Origin: Thermoleophilia bacterium
GTDB taxonomy: Bacteria > Actinomycetota > Thermoleophilia > Gaiellales > Gaiellaceae
NCBI GenBank assembly: GCA_025935275.1
Contig: JAICVP010000031.1
Span: forward strand, 1-12,849
Direction: 5' to 3'
DNA: 12,849 nt
The notes below the pieces were generated by a model. The model was not told where the DNA came from, ran no database searches, and was given only the letters and a program-made list of their open reading frames with translations. Positions 1 to 6,546 of this stretch are shown one piece after another; the stretch's first letter is position 1; each line of letters starts with the position of its first letter. The translations under genes and the position numbers were made by a program.

Positions 1-921
1 TTCGCGCTCACCGTGCTGTGGGGAGTGATCTATCCGCTGGTCTCGGAGGCGGTGCGGGGGGTGGCGGTGACGGTCGGCGCGCCGTACTACGACTTCTTCG
101 CGATCGCGTTCGGGCTCCCACTCGTCCTCCTGATGGGAGTGGGACCGCTGATCGCCTGGCGCCGTGCCTCGCTCCGTGCAGTCGGCCGCTCGCTGGTCTG
201 GCCAAGCGCGACCGCACTCCTCGTCGGGATCCTGCTCCTGGTCGCGGGCGCGGGATCCAGCCTGCCGGGCCTCGTCGGCTACACGTTCGGCGTGTTCGTG
301 CTCGCTGCGATCGTGCTCGAGTTCGTGCGCGGGACGCGGGCGCGGCACGCACTCTCCGGCGGCTCCTGGCTCTCGGCCTTCACGAGTCTCGTCGGCAGGA
401 ACCGCCGGCGCTACGGCGGTTACGTCGTCCACGCGGCGATCGTGCTCTTGCTCATCGGAGCGGTGGGCATCGGCGGCTTCGGCACGACCCGCGAGGGGAA
501 GCTTGCCCAGGGCCAGTCCCTCCAGGTCGGCGACTACACCCTCACCTATCTGGGGAGCGAGCAGCAGCGGGGACCGAACGCCCAGGAGCTCCGGGCGCGG
601 CTGGCGGTTTCGCGAGGCGGGGATGACCTCGGGACGGTGCTGGCAGGCAAGAACCGCTACTTCGCCGAGCAGCAGACGTCGAACGAGGTGGCGATTCGCT
701 CGGACTGGGTGCGGGCGGAAGACCTCTTTGTCATCGCCGACCAGTTCAACGCCGACGGCTCGGTTTTCCTCAAGGTTCTCGTCAATCCGCTCGTCAACCT
801 CATCTGGCTCGCGGGGCTTCTCTTCGTGGCGGGCGCCCTCATCACGCTTTGGCCCGACGCGCGGGAGCAGCGGCGCCTCGCGCGGCGCTTCGCCGAGGAG
901 GGAGCGCTCGCGCGCGCCTGA
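1..921 (+). CDS. ccmF: Cytochrome c maturation heme lyase CcmF, C-terminal part (5' truncated by window)
   Basis: This is the C-terminal ~306 residues of a CcmF/NrfE-type protein. The frame is open from base 1, so the true start lies outside the window. CcmF is the integral membrane core of system I heme ligation and attaches heme to apocytochrome c on the outer face of the membrane. The family signature LTVLWGVIYPLVSEA is at the left edge, followed by a VGAPYYDFF-type stretch and a hydrophobic LLMGVGPLIAWRR helix. The GGYVVHAAIVLLLIGAVG segment carries the conserved His of the C-terminal region. A soluble extracytoplasmic stretch follows (about residues 160-265), then a final TM helix (VNLIWLAGLLFVAGALITLWP) and a short basic tail. 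About five TM helices remain. The next gene, CcmI-like, starts 1 base after the stop, which supports a ccm operon. Confidence 0.93.
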   Translation, partial: FALTVLWGVIYPLVSEAVRGVAVTVGAPYYDFFAIAFGLPLVLLMGVGPLIAWRRASLRAVGRSLVWPSATALLVGILLLVAGAGSSLPGLVGYTFGVFVLAAIVLEFVRGTRARHALSGGSWLSAFTSLVGRNRRRYGGYVVHAAIVLLLIGAVGIGGFGTTREGKLAQGQSLQVGDYTLTYLGSEQQRGPNAQELRARLAVSRGGDDLGTVLAGKNRYFAEQQTSNEVAIRSDWVRAEDLFVIADQFNADGSVFLKVLVNPLVNLIWLAGLLFVAGALITLWPDAREQRRLARRFAEEGALARA

Positions 922-922
922 G

Positions 923-1261
923 ATGGACGTCCTTGCGGTCGCGCTCGCTGCCCTCCTCGCCCTTGCTGCGGTGGCCTTCGTGGCGCGCCCGTTTCTGGAC
1001 GAGCCCGGGGCCGACGACGACAGGCTCGCCGGCCTCACTCCGGCCGAGCAGGAGCGCCTGCAGCTCCTCGAACGGCGCGATCGCGCTCTCGCGGCGCTCA
1101 AGGAGCTCGAGTTTGACCATCGCACCGGCAAGATCGCAGACGCCGACTACCAGGCCTCCGTCGGGCCGCTTCGGGGCGAGGCCGCCGAGGCGATGAGGGC
1201 GCTCGAGCCGCGCATGCCGGAGAGTCCGGCACCCGTCGAGAAGGTGGACGCGCGTGCCTGA
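923..1261 (+). CDS. Short CcmI-like cytochrome c biogenesis membrane protein
   Basis: A 112-aa protein with an ATG one base after the ccmF stop. Residues ~1-22 (MDVLAVALAALLALAAVAFV) form one N-terminal TM helix. A cytoplasmic helical segment follows with the pattern ERRDRALAALKELEFDHRTGKIADADY, typical of the N-terminal module of CcmI/CcmH-type assembly factors. The TPR domain of full-length proteobacterial CcmI is absent, so this is the short form. Position directly after ccmF supports a role in presenting apocytochrome or stabilising the heme lyase complex. Specific function is inferred from context. The last 8 bases overlap the next gene, so translation is probably coupled. Confidence 0.75.
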   Translation: MDVLAVALAALLALAAVAFVARPFLDEPGADDDRLAGLTPAEQERLQLLERRDRALAALKELEFDHRTGKIADADYQASVGPLRGEAAEAMRALEPRMPESPAPVEKVDARA

Positions 1262-2033
1262 TTGCCCTCACTGCGGCCACACTGCGCCCGAGGGCAGCCG
1301 CTTTTGCCCCGAATGCGGGCGCGCACTCGCTGCGGAGGGGCAGACCGAGATCCACCCTCCGTCGGCGCGCATCTGGCCTCCCGACCCCTTTCTGATCATC
1401 ACGGGCGCGCTCTTCATCGGCGCCGTGTTCCTCTTTGCCGCAGGTGTCTGGGCATGGGGGATCGTGGCGCTTCTCGCAGCTCTCGTCGTGTTTCTCGCCT
1501 CCAGGGCCGAGGAGCGGCGGGCCGCTCGCTACGCCCTTGGAGGGCTCGGAGCCCGTTTCTCGGCGAGCAAGGACTCCATCACCGCCCGCAGCCGGGGGCA
1601 GATCGAGCTGTTCCGAGCCCGGCGCGAGCGCGCCGACCTCGAGGCCGAGCGCACCCGGGCGCTGCAGAAGTTCGGGTACGCGGTGTTCTACGAGGACGAA
1701 TCGGGCATCGAGTCCTCGAGGGCGGCCGTACAGGAGGTCGTCGACCAGATCGCCACAAAGGAGGCCGAGATCCAAACGCTGATCGACAGAACCGAGGAGC
1801 GCGTCCAGCGCGCCCAGGCCGGCGTCGGGCAGACGGAGAAACTGGAGTCGCCGCCCGAGCCTGCGCGCATTCCCGAGCCCTGGCCTCCGCCGGACGAGGG
1901 CGACCCCCCGCAGCCCGCCGAGGTTCCCGAGCCCTCTCCGGACCAGCCGGCCCCCGAGCCGGAGCAGGCTCCGACCCCGCAGGCAGCGGCGAAACGGGCC
2001 CGGAAAGCTCCGAGCAAGGCCAAGAAGTCCTAA
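1254..2033 (+). CDS. Zinc-ribbon, two-TM, coiled-coil protein of unknown function
   Basis: A 259-aa protein starting at GTG 1254, inside the end of the CcmI-like gene, with a good ribosome binding site (GAGAAGGTGG, 1238-1247). It has four parts. An N-terminal zinc ribbon has Cys pairs C4/C7 and C18/C21 (CPHC...CPEC). Two close TM helices lie at ~46-64 and ~67-83. A charged, probably coiled-coil stretch rich in Arg, Glu and Ala spans ~95-185. The tail is Pro/Glu-rich (~190-245) and ends in a Lys/Ala run (KRARKAPSKAKKS). I recognise no catalytic domain. The gene follows the ccm genes and may serve heme or cytochrome assembly, or may only share the operon. The tail could lie along nucleic acid or acidic lipids, but that is a guess. 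Confidence 0.8.
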   Translation: MPDCPHCGHTAPEGSRFCPECGRALAAEGQTEIHPPSARIWPPDPFLIITGALFIGAVFLFAAGVWAWGIVALLAALVVFLASRAEERRAARYALGGLGARFSASKDSITARSRGQIELFRARRERADLEAERTRALQKFGYAVFYEDESGIESSRAAVQEVVDQIATKEAEIQTLIDRTEERVQRAQAGVGQTEKLESPPEPARIPEPWPPPDEGDPPQPAEVPEPSPDQPAPEPEQAPTPQAAAKRARKAPSKAKKS

Positions 2034-2043
2034 CGGTTCGCAC

Positions 2044-2071
2044 TTGGCGCGGACCGCGTTTGTCCTGTAAA
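2044..2071 (+). promoter_or_regulatory. Weak candidate promoter for the M23 peptidase gene
   Basis: The 111-base gap before the peptidase gene holds TTGGCG (2044-2049), a 16-base spacer and TGTAAA (2066-2071) in an unusually A-rich spot for this DNA. This resembles a sigma70-type promoter, but neither box is consensus. No terminator hairpin was found in the gap, so readthrough from the upstream operon is equally possible. Confidence 0.3.
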
Positions 2072-2144
2072 ACACGCAACTTCGGCTAGCTCGTCTGCAG
2101 CACGCGGCGCAGGGACGTCCGCGTGCCCGGCGAAACTCAACTCC

Positions 2145-3338
2145 GTGCGCGATCTTCGTCGCCTCCCCCTGCTCGCCCTCGTCATCGCCCTCGGCGTGGC
2201 GTTCGGCGTCCCCTCGGCGCTCGGCCAGTCGGTTTGGGAGCAGCAGCAGAGCCTCGACTCCAAGATCGCAGGGCTTCAGGCCGAGATCTCGCGTGCGAAG
2301 CACAAGGAAGGCGTGCTCACGACCGAGATCTCGAGCGCGTCGTCGCAGATCTCCTCCCTCCAGGGCGACATCGCTTCTCTGTCCGCGAAGGTCGCGGCGT
2401 TGCAGGCCGACCTCGACGTTCACCGCGCGCGCCTCGCGAAGCTGCAAGAGAAGTACAAGGAGCAGACGGAGCGCTACAACCTCCTACGGCGGAACCACCA
2501 GATCGCGCTGCAGAAGCTGGAGACGCGGCTCGTCCAGCTCTACGAGACGACGGACACCGACGAGCTCGACGTTCTCCTCCAGTCGAACAGCCTGTCCGAG
2601 CTCATCGAGCAGGTGGACTACTTCCGGACGATCGGCGATGCGGACAAGCAGCTCGCCGATCACCTGAAGACGCTGTCGAACCAGATGCGGCTCGCGCGCA
2701 TGATGACCGCCGCTACAAAGCGCGATGTGGCCGAAGCGACGGCGGTCCTCGCGCGGGAGACCGAGAAGCAGCGCGCGGCCCGCGACGCCCTCGTCGTCCG
2801 CCAGAACACTCTCGCCGCAGCACGCGCGAACCAGCGCAGCATGCTGGCCTCCGTCCGGTCGCAGCGGCAGAAGGACGAGGAGGATCTCGACAAGATGCAG
2901 GCGGCGAGCGCCGCCATCGCCGCCCAGATCAGGGCGCATCAGCAGTCGAGCGGCTCCAGCGGGAACGGGACATCGTCCTCCGGGCTAGTCTGGCCGGTGA
3001 ACGGCCCGATCACGAGCGGCTTCGGCTGGCGCTGGGGCCGGATGCACGAGGGCATCGACATCGGCGTCCCGTGCGGCACGCCGATCCATGCGGCCGCCTC
3101 CGGCACCGTCATCTACTCGGGCTGGATGGACGGCTACGGCAACTTCGTGGTCATTGACCACGGGAACGGCCTCGCGACCGCCTACGGCCACCAGTCGGCG
3201 ATCTACGTGAGCGGCGGCTCGGTGTCGCAGGGCCAGTCGATCGGCGCCGTGGGCTCCACGGGGAACTCGACGGGCTGCCACCTCCACTTCGAGGTGCGCG
3301 TCAACGGTAGCCCCGTCGACCCACTCGGCTACCTGTAG
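2145..3338 (+). CDS. Secreted coiled-coil M23 metallopeptidase (peptidoglycan hydrolase)
   Basis: A 397-aa protein from GTG 2145. That start gives a clean signal peptide: basic MRDLRR, a hydrophobic core and a likely cut after SALG (~27). No strong ribosome binding site is seen. Residues ~30-255 are Gln/Arg/Leu-rich coiled coil, as in EnvC and related division factors. A short Ser/Gly linker (~265-280) leads to a C-terminal LytM/M23 domain (~283-397). All zinc and catalytic residues are visible: H301 and D305 in HEGID, H349 in YGHQ, and H379/H381 in HLHFE, so it should be an active endopeptidase on peptide cross-links. The likely role is cell-wall remodelling or daughter-cell separation outside the membrane. 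The stop faces a minus-strand gene only 3 bases away. Confidence 0.92.
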   Translation: MRDLRRLPLLALVIALGVAFGVPSALGQSVWEQQQSLDSKIAGLQAEISRAKHKEGVLTTEISSASSQISSLQGDIASLSAKVAALQADLDVHRARLAKLQEKYKEQTERYNLLRRNHQIALQKLETRLVQLYETTDTDELDVLLQSNSLSELIEQVDYFRTIGDADKQLADHLKTLSNQMRLARMMTAATKRDVAEATAVLARETEKQRAARDALVVRQNTLAAARANQRSMLASVRSQRQKDEEDLDKMQAASAAIAAQIRAHQQSSGSSGNGTSSSGLVWPVNGPITSGFGWRWGRMHEGIDIGVPCGTPIHAAASGTVIYSGWMDGYGNFVVIDHGNGLATAYGHQSAIYVSGGSVSQGQSIGAVGSTGNSTGCHLHFEVRVNGSPVDPLGYL

Positions 3339-3341
3339 CCG

Positions 3342-3485
3342 CTACGTAAAGACCGCGTAGAGGATCACGCCGGCGAGGACCGCGACGCCGATCAAGATGA
3401 GCGGGAGCAGCCGGAAGGCCGCGCGCTCCCCGGGCGTCGGCGTCTCGCGCTTCTCGGGATCCTGCTCTCGGGCCGGCTCGGTCAA
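3342..3485 (-). CDS. 47-aa single-pass membrane microprotein
   Basis: This small frame starts at TTG 3485, four bases beyond the HPRT stop (3490-3492), and ends at TAG 3342-3344. The protein has a charged, Pro-rich N-terminus (TEPAREQDPEKRETPTPGER) and then a clear C-terminal TM helix (LLPLILIGVAVLAGVILYAVF, ~26-46) that ends the protein. The charged-head then hydrophobic-tail layout, the fit to the gap between HPRT and the M23 gene, and the tight spacing to HPRT argue that it is real. It is probably translated by coupling to HPRT, since no good ribosome binding site is seen. It resembles a tail-anchored or small inner-membrane protein. No function can be assigned. The TTG start is the weak point. 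Confidence 0.55.
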   Translation of the reverse strand: MTEPAREQDPEKRETPTPGERAAFRLLPLILIGVAVLAGVILYAVFT

Positions 3486-3489
3486 GCCG

Positions 3490-3999
3490 TCAGGCCCGGT
3501 TGACGACGCGGAGGTCGGGGAGCCCGCGCCAGCGGTCGTCGAGGTCGAAGCCGTAACCGACGAAGAATTCGTCGGGCACGGTGAAGCCGGTGTATCGGAG
3601 CGGGAGATCGTCGACGAGGCGGCGGTACGGCCGGTCGAGCAGGGCGCAGGCCGCGAGGCTCGCCGGCTCCCGGAGCTCCAGGGTCTTCACGAGGTAGTTC
3701 AGGGTGAGGCCCGTGTCGACGACGTTCTCGACGAGGATGACGTCGCGGTCCGCGATGACCAGGTCGAGGTCCTTGATGAGCCGGATCTTGCTGCGGCCGC
3801 CGAGAGCCCCGTCGTAGCCTGCGAGCACGACGAAATCGAGCGCATGGGGGATGGCCAGCGCCCGCGAGAGGTCTGCCAGGAAGACGAAGGCACCCTTGAG
3901 GATCGTGACCAGCACGGGCTCGCGGCCCGCGTAGTCGGCCGCGATCTGGGCACCGAGCTCGCCGACGCGGGCGCGTAGCTCGATGCGGGAGAGGTACAC
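3490..3999 (-). CDS. hpt: Hypoxanthine phosphoribosyltransferase (HPRT), start uncertain
   Basis: HPRT makes IMP or GMP from hypoxanthine or guanine and PRPP in purine salvage. From GTG 3999 it reads 169 aa. The PRPP-binding loop (VILVENVVDTGLTL, ~87-100), LKGAFVFLADL (~34-44) and the C-terminal FFVGYGFDLDDRWRGLP (~145-161) are all family features. Two core sites differ from usual HPRT: the acidic pair before VVDTG is Glu-Asn (E91-N92) instead of Glu-Asp, and the usual Ser-Tyr of the flexible loop reads GYDG (61-64). The family motif IGEV lies in frame just upstream of the GTG, so the real protein probably starts earlier. ATA at 4027-4029, overlapping the previous gene's TAG, would give 179 aa, a normal HPRT length. 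No ATG/GTG/TTG is available there. The minus-strand gene 4026-4394 lies directly upstream. Confidence 0.88.
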   Translation of the reverse strand: MYLSRIELRARVGELGAQIAADYAGREPVLVTILKGAFVFLADLSRALAIPHALDFVVLAGYDGALGGRSKIRLIKDLDLVIADRDVILVENVVDTGLTLNYLVKTLELREPASLAACALLDRPYRRLVDDLPLRYTGFTVPDEFFVGYGFDLDDRWRGLPDLRVVNRA

Positions 4000-4025
4000 C
4001 TCCCCGATCCGAGGGTCCGCCGGCT

Positions 4026-4394
4026 CTATGAGGCGAGGTTCAGTCTGTATTTGTGCGAGAGGCGCTCGAAGTCGCGACGGGTGAAGAGCTTGATCTTGAT
4101 CTCAGGGTGGCGTTCGCGAAGCTTGCGGATCTTCCGGTGCTTGCGAGTGACGAGCGACTGCTTCATCACGGTCACCTCGAGATACGTGTCCTGTTCCGGG
4201 AGGTAGAAGTCGGGGGTGAAGGCCTCGAGTACGCGGCCGTTCTCGTCCTCCTCGAGGACGAACGAGTGCGGCTCGTATTCCCAGGCGATCCCGTGATAGT
4301 CGAGGATCCGCGCGCATTCAACCTCGGCCTCGTTGGCGAAATGCGGCGGGTCCGCTCCCGAATATGCCTGGAAATCAGGCGTTTCCTGGGCCAT
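4026..4394 (-). CDS. Small PD-(D/E)XK-like nuclease-fold protein
   Basis: A 122-aa protein from ATG 4394; an in-frame TTG at 4400 would add two residues. The order of motifs resembles the restriction-endonuclease fold seen in Vsr, TnsA and related small nucleases: an acidic helix (ANEAEVECARILDYHG, E22/E24), WEYEPHSFVL, then TPDFYLP with D62, then YLEVT with E73, then a basic helix (RKHRKIRKL). The usual Lys of (D/E)XK is Thr75; K78 or the basic helix might replace it. This reading rests on pattern only. If correct, it is a DNA or RNA nuclease, perhaps for repair. It lies immediately upstream of HPRT (their ends abut or overlap), so the two are probably cotranscribed. No ribosome binding site is visible, but a TANNNT box lies 9 bases ahead. 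Confidence 0.7.
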   Translation of the reverse strand: MAQETPDFQAYSGADPPHFANEAEVECARILDYHGIAWEYEPHSFVLEEDENGRVLEAFTPDFYLPEQDTYLEVTVMKQSLVTRKHRKIRKLRERHPEIKIKLFTRRDFERLSHKYRLNLAS

Positions 4395-4403
4395 CTGCAA
4401 GTG

Positions 4404-4409
4404 AGGGTA
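4404..4409 (-). promoter_or_regulatory. Candidate -10 box (TACCCT), leaderless start of nuclease-hpt operon
   Basis: On the minus strand TACCCT fits TANNNT and ends 9 bases before ATG 4394 (3 before TTG 4400). A transcript from it would begin at or next to the start codon, which suits the missing Shine-Dalgarno sequence. No convincing -35 box was found. Confidence 0.35.
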
Positions 4410-4434
4410 GCAGTCACTTCGGACGACCCCGGAT

Positions 4435-4440
4435 TACACT
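4435..4440 (+). promoter_or_regulatory. Candidate -10 box (TACACT) of the cDPG-type operon
   Basis: TACACT in the 83-base divergent region 4401-4483 fits TANNNT. It would start transcription near 4447 and leave a leader of about 37 bases carrying AAGGGGAG (4473-4480) just before GTG 4484. No good -35 box is seen, so the call is weak. Confidence 0.3.
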
Positions 4441-4483
4441 TTGAACTCACCCGGATAGGCCGGAGAGAGGACAAGGGGAGCTC

Positions 4484-5269
4484 GTGTTCCGGATCGCGCA
4501 CATCTCGGACCTCCATTGCGGCTCGCCGTATTTCGTGCCCGATCTCATGGAGCGGGCGATCATGGAGATCAACGAGCTCGAGCCGGCGATCGTCGTGTGC
4601 TCGGGCGACCTGACCGCGTACGGGTTCAAACCCGAGTACGCAGAGGCGAAGACCTACCTCGACCGCCTCGACTGCGGGCAGCTGGTCGTCGTCCCGGGGA
4701 ACCACGACTCCCGCAACGTCGGCTACATCCATTTCGAGGAGCTCTTCGGAGACCGCAACCCCGTGGTGCACATGAACGGGGTCTCGGTCGTCGCGGTCGA
4801 CTCCACCGAGCCGGACCTCGACCACGGCCACATCGGCCGCAGCCGCTACCAGTGGATCCAGGAGCAGTTCTCGGAGGAGGCCGACTTCCGCATCTTCGTT
4901 CTCCATCACCATCTGCTGCCCGTGCCGGGGACCGGGCGCGAGCGCAACATCGTCTACGACGCGGGCGACACGCTCGAGGCATTGCAGCGGGCGCGCGTCA
5001 ACCTCGTCCTCTCCGGCCACAAGCACGTTCCGTACGCGTGGCGTCTGGAGAACATCTTCGTGGTCAACGCGGGCACGGTGTCGACCCTGCGGCTGAGGGG
5101 AAACACCCGGCCCTGCTACAACCTGATCGAGATCGAAGGCAGGCACGTGGACGTGTGGCGGAAGTACCCGTACCACGACCAGGAGCGCATCATCCAGTTC
5201 TCCGCGGACACGCTCGAGTTCGAGAAGTACACGAGCCGCATCGAGGGTGAGGTGACGAGCAAGCAGTGA
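4484..5269 (+). CDS. Class III cyclic phosphodiesterase-like metallophosphoesterase
   Basis: A 261-aa calcineurin-type phosphoesterase from GTG 4484, with AAGGGGAG just upstream. All two-metal motifs are present in order: D9-L-H11, G41-D42, G72-N73-H74-D75, H141-H143, and G178-H179-K-H181. It has no signal peptide or TM helix, so it is cytoplasmic. It is closest in layout to CpdA-like cyclic nucleotide phosphodiesterases, but that family hydrolyses many phosphodiester and pyrophosphate substrates. It is the first gene of a four-gene operon and overlaps the cDPG synthetase-like gene by 4 bases (GTGA, 5266-5269). I infer that it may open or degrade the cyclic phosphoglycerate made by its neighbours, or a nucleotide that controls them. 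The substrate cannot be read from the sequence. Confidence 0.88.
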   Translation: MFRIAHISDLHCGSPYFVPDLMERAIMEINELEPAIVVCSGDLTAYGFKPEYAEAKTYLDRLDCGQLVVVPGNHDSRNVGYIHFEELFGDRNPVVHMNGVSVVAVDSTEPDLDHGHIGRSRYQWIQEQFSEEADFRIFVLHHHLLPVPGTGRERNIVYDAGDTLEALQRARVNLVLSGHKHVPYAWRLENIFVVNAGTVSTLRLRGNTRPCYNLIEIEGRHVDVWRKYPYHDQERIIQFSADTLEFEKYTSRIEGEVTSKQ

Positions 5270-6546
5270 AGGCACTGGCCCTCATCGACGGCGAGCACTA
5301 TCCCGACGTCGTCCGGGTCGCCTTCGCAGGGCTGGAGCACGACGTTGCCGGCGCGGTTCTCCTCGGAGGCACGGAAAAGCTGCGCGGCGGTGAGGACTAC
5401 GGCGTCCCCGTCTTCGACACGCTCGAGGACGCATTCGAAGCCCTCTCGCCGGAGATCGTGGTCGACCTGTCCGACGAGCCCGTCGTCGATCCGCCGCGCC
5501 GGTTCCGAATCGCGAGCCGGGTGCTGGCCCACGGCTTACCCTACGTGGGCGCGGATTTCCGCTTCGACCCGGTGCGATTCGAGCCGTTCTCCCGACCGGC
5601 CCTCGCGGTGATCGGGACCGGCAAGCGAGTGGGGAAGACCGCGGTCGCCGGCCACGTCGCCCGCCTCCTGTCGCGCGATCGATTCGTCGTCGTCGTCGCG
5701 GTGGGCCGCGGCGGGCCCCAGGAGCCGGTCATCGTCGACCGCGAGCCCGAGATCGACGAGCTCCTCGCGCTTTCGCGCGCCGGCGGTCACGCCGCCTCCG
5801 ACTATCTCGAAGGCGCCGCGTTCGCGAGCGTCGTCACCATCGGCAGCCGCCGCGCCGGCGGGGGGCTGGCGGGTGCACCCTTTTACTCCAACGTGGGAGC
5901 CGCCGCGGAGCTCGCGGCCTCGCTCTCGCCGGATCTCGTCGTCTTCGAGGGGAGCGGGGCCGCCATACCGCCCGTGGAGGCCGGCAAGCGCGTACTCGTC
6001 GTCGGGGCCACGCAGGACCCGGCCACCGTCATCGGCTACCTCGGCGCCTACCGGGTTCTGCTCAGCGACCTCGTCGTCCTCACCGGCTGCGAGGAGCCGC
6101 TCGCGGACGAGGATCGCATCCAGAAGCTGCGCCGCGCGATCGCAGAGGTCAGTGACGTGCCCGTCCTGCAGACGATCTTCAGGCCACGTCCTGTCAGCGA
6201 CGTGAGCGGGCGCCGGGTCGCCTACTTCTCGACGGCCCCGGGCGGCGCGCACGCCCGCCTGCGCGAGCATCTCCGCCGCGAGCACGGCGCGGAGATCGTG
6301 CACGTCTCGGGGAACCTCTCGCGCCGCCCGGAGCTTCGCGCCGACCTTGCGTCGCTCGAGGCGCGCTCGGCCGAGCTCTACCTCGTCGAGCTGAAGGCCG
6401 CCGCGATCGACGTGGTCGCAGAGACGGCCGCCGAGCGGGGAGTGCCGGTCGTGCTCTGCGACAACGAGGTCCGCACCGTCGACGGCGAGAGCCTCGACGA
6501 GCGCGTACTGGAGCTGGCTGAGGCCCTGGAAGGAGCGCGCGCGTGA
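5266..6546 (+). CDS. Cyclic 2,3-diphosphoglycerate synthetase-like P-loop enzyme
   Basis: A 426-aa protein from GTG 5266. In the known family, cDPG synthetase uses ATP to close 2,3-diphosphoglycerate into the cyclic pyrophosphate cDPG. The N-terminal ~110 residues form an alpha/beta domain starting ALIDGEHYPDVVRVAF, as in archaeal cDPG synthetases. A P-loop follows (IGTGKRVGKTAVAGH, GTGKRVGKT at 117-125). Further on are VFEGSGAAIPPVE and DLVVLTGCEEPLADEDRI, typical of G3E/cobyrinate-like NTPase folds. The length is close to the ~460 aa of the Methanothermus enzyme. The gene directly downstream encodes 2-phosphoglycerate kinase, which makes the precursor, and this pairing strongly supports the call. 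It overlaps both neighbours by 4 bases. It might be a related NTPase with another acyl phosphate substrate. Confidence 0.83.
   Translation: MKALALIDGEHYPDVVRVAFAGLEHDVAGAVLLGGTEKLRGGEDYGVPVFDTLEDAFEALSPEIVVDLSDEPVVDPPRRFRIASRVLAHGLPYVGADFRFDPVRFEPFSRPALAVIGTGKRVGKTAVAGHVARLLSRDRFVVVVAVGRGGPQEPVIVDREPEIDELLALSRAGGHAASDYLEGAAFASVVTIGSRRAGGGLAGAPFYSNVGAAAELAASLSPDLVVFEGSGAAIPPVEAGKRVLVVGATQDPATVIGYLGAYRVLLSDLVVLTGCEEPLADEDRIQKLRRAIAEVSDVPVLQTIFRPRPVSDVSGRRVAYFSTAPGGAHARLREHLRREHGAEIVHVSGNLSRRPELRADLASLEARSAELYLVELKAAAIDVVAETAAERGVPVVLCDNEVRTVDGESLDERVLELAEALEGARA

Noticed and set aside
1098..2447. Long minus-strand open frame of 449 codons
   Set aside because: Arg/Gly/Leu-rich shadow frame of high-GC coding DNA. 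It lies opposite three better supported plus-strand genes.
2123..3157. Plus-strand 344-codon frame in another phase of the M23 gene
   Set aside because: Compositionally biased shadow; the 2145-3338 frame has the signal peptide and full M23 active site.
3335..3345. GTAGC-C-GCTAC inverted repeat as a terminator
   Set aside because: A 5-base stem with a 1-base centre cannot form a hairpin and has no U-tract; it results from two facing TAG stops.
3397..3978. Plus-strand 193-codon frame opposite HPRT
   Set aside because: Exact complement of a clear HPRT and Glu/Val-rich, typical of an antisense shadow.
4401..4483. Riboswitch or structured leader before the four-gene operon
   Set aside because: The leader is under 50 bases and I found no known riboswitch core or strong hairpin.
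4172..5275. Minus-strand 367-codon frame
   Set aside because: Antisense to the metallophosphoesterase, whose complete catalytic motifs prove the plus strand is coding.
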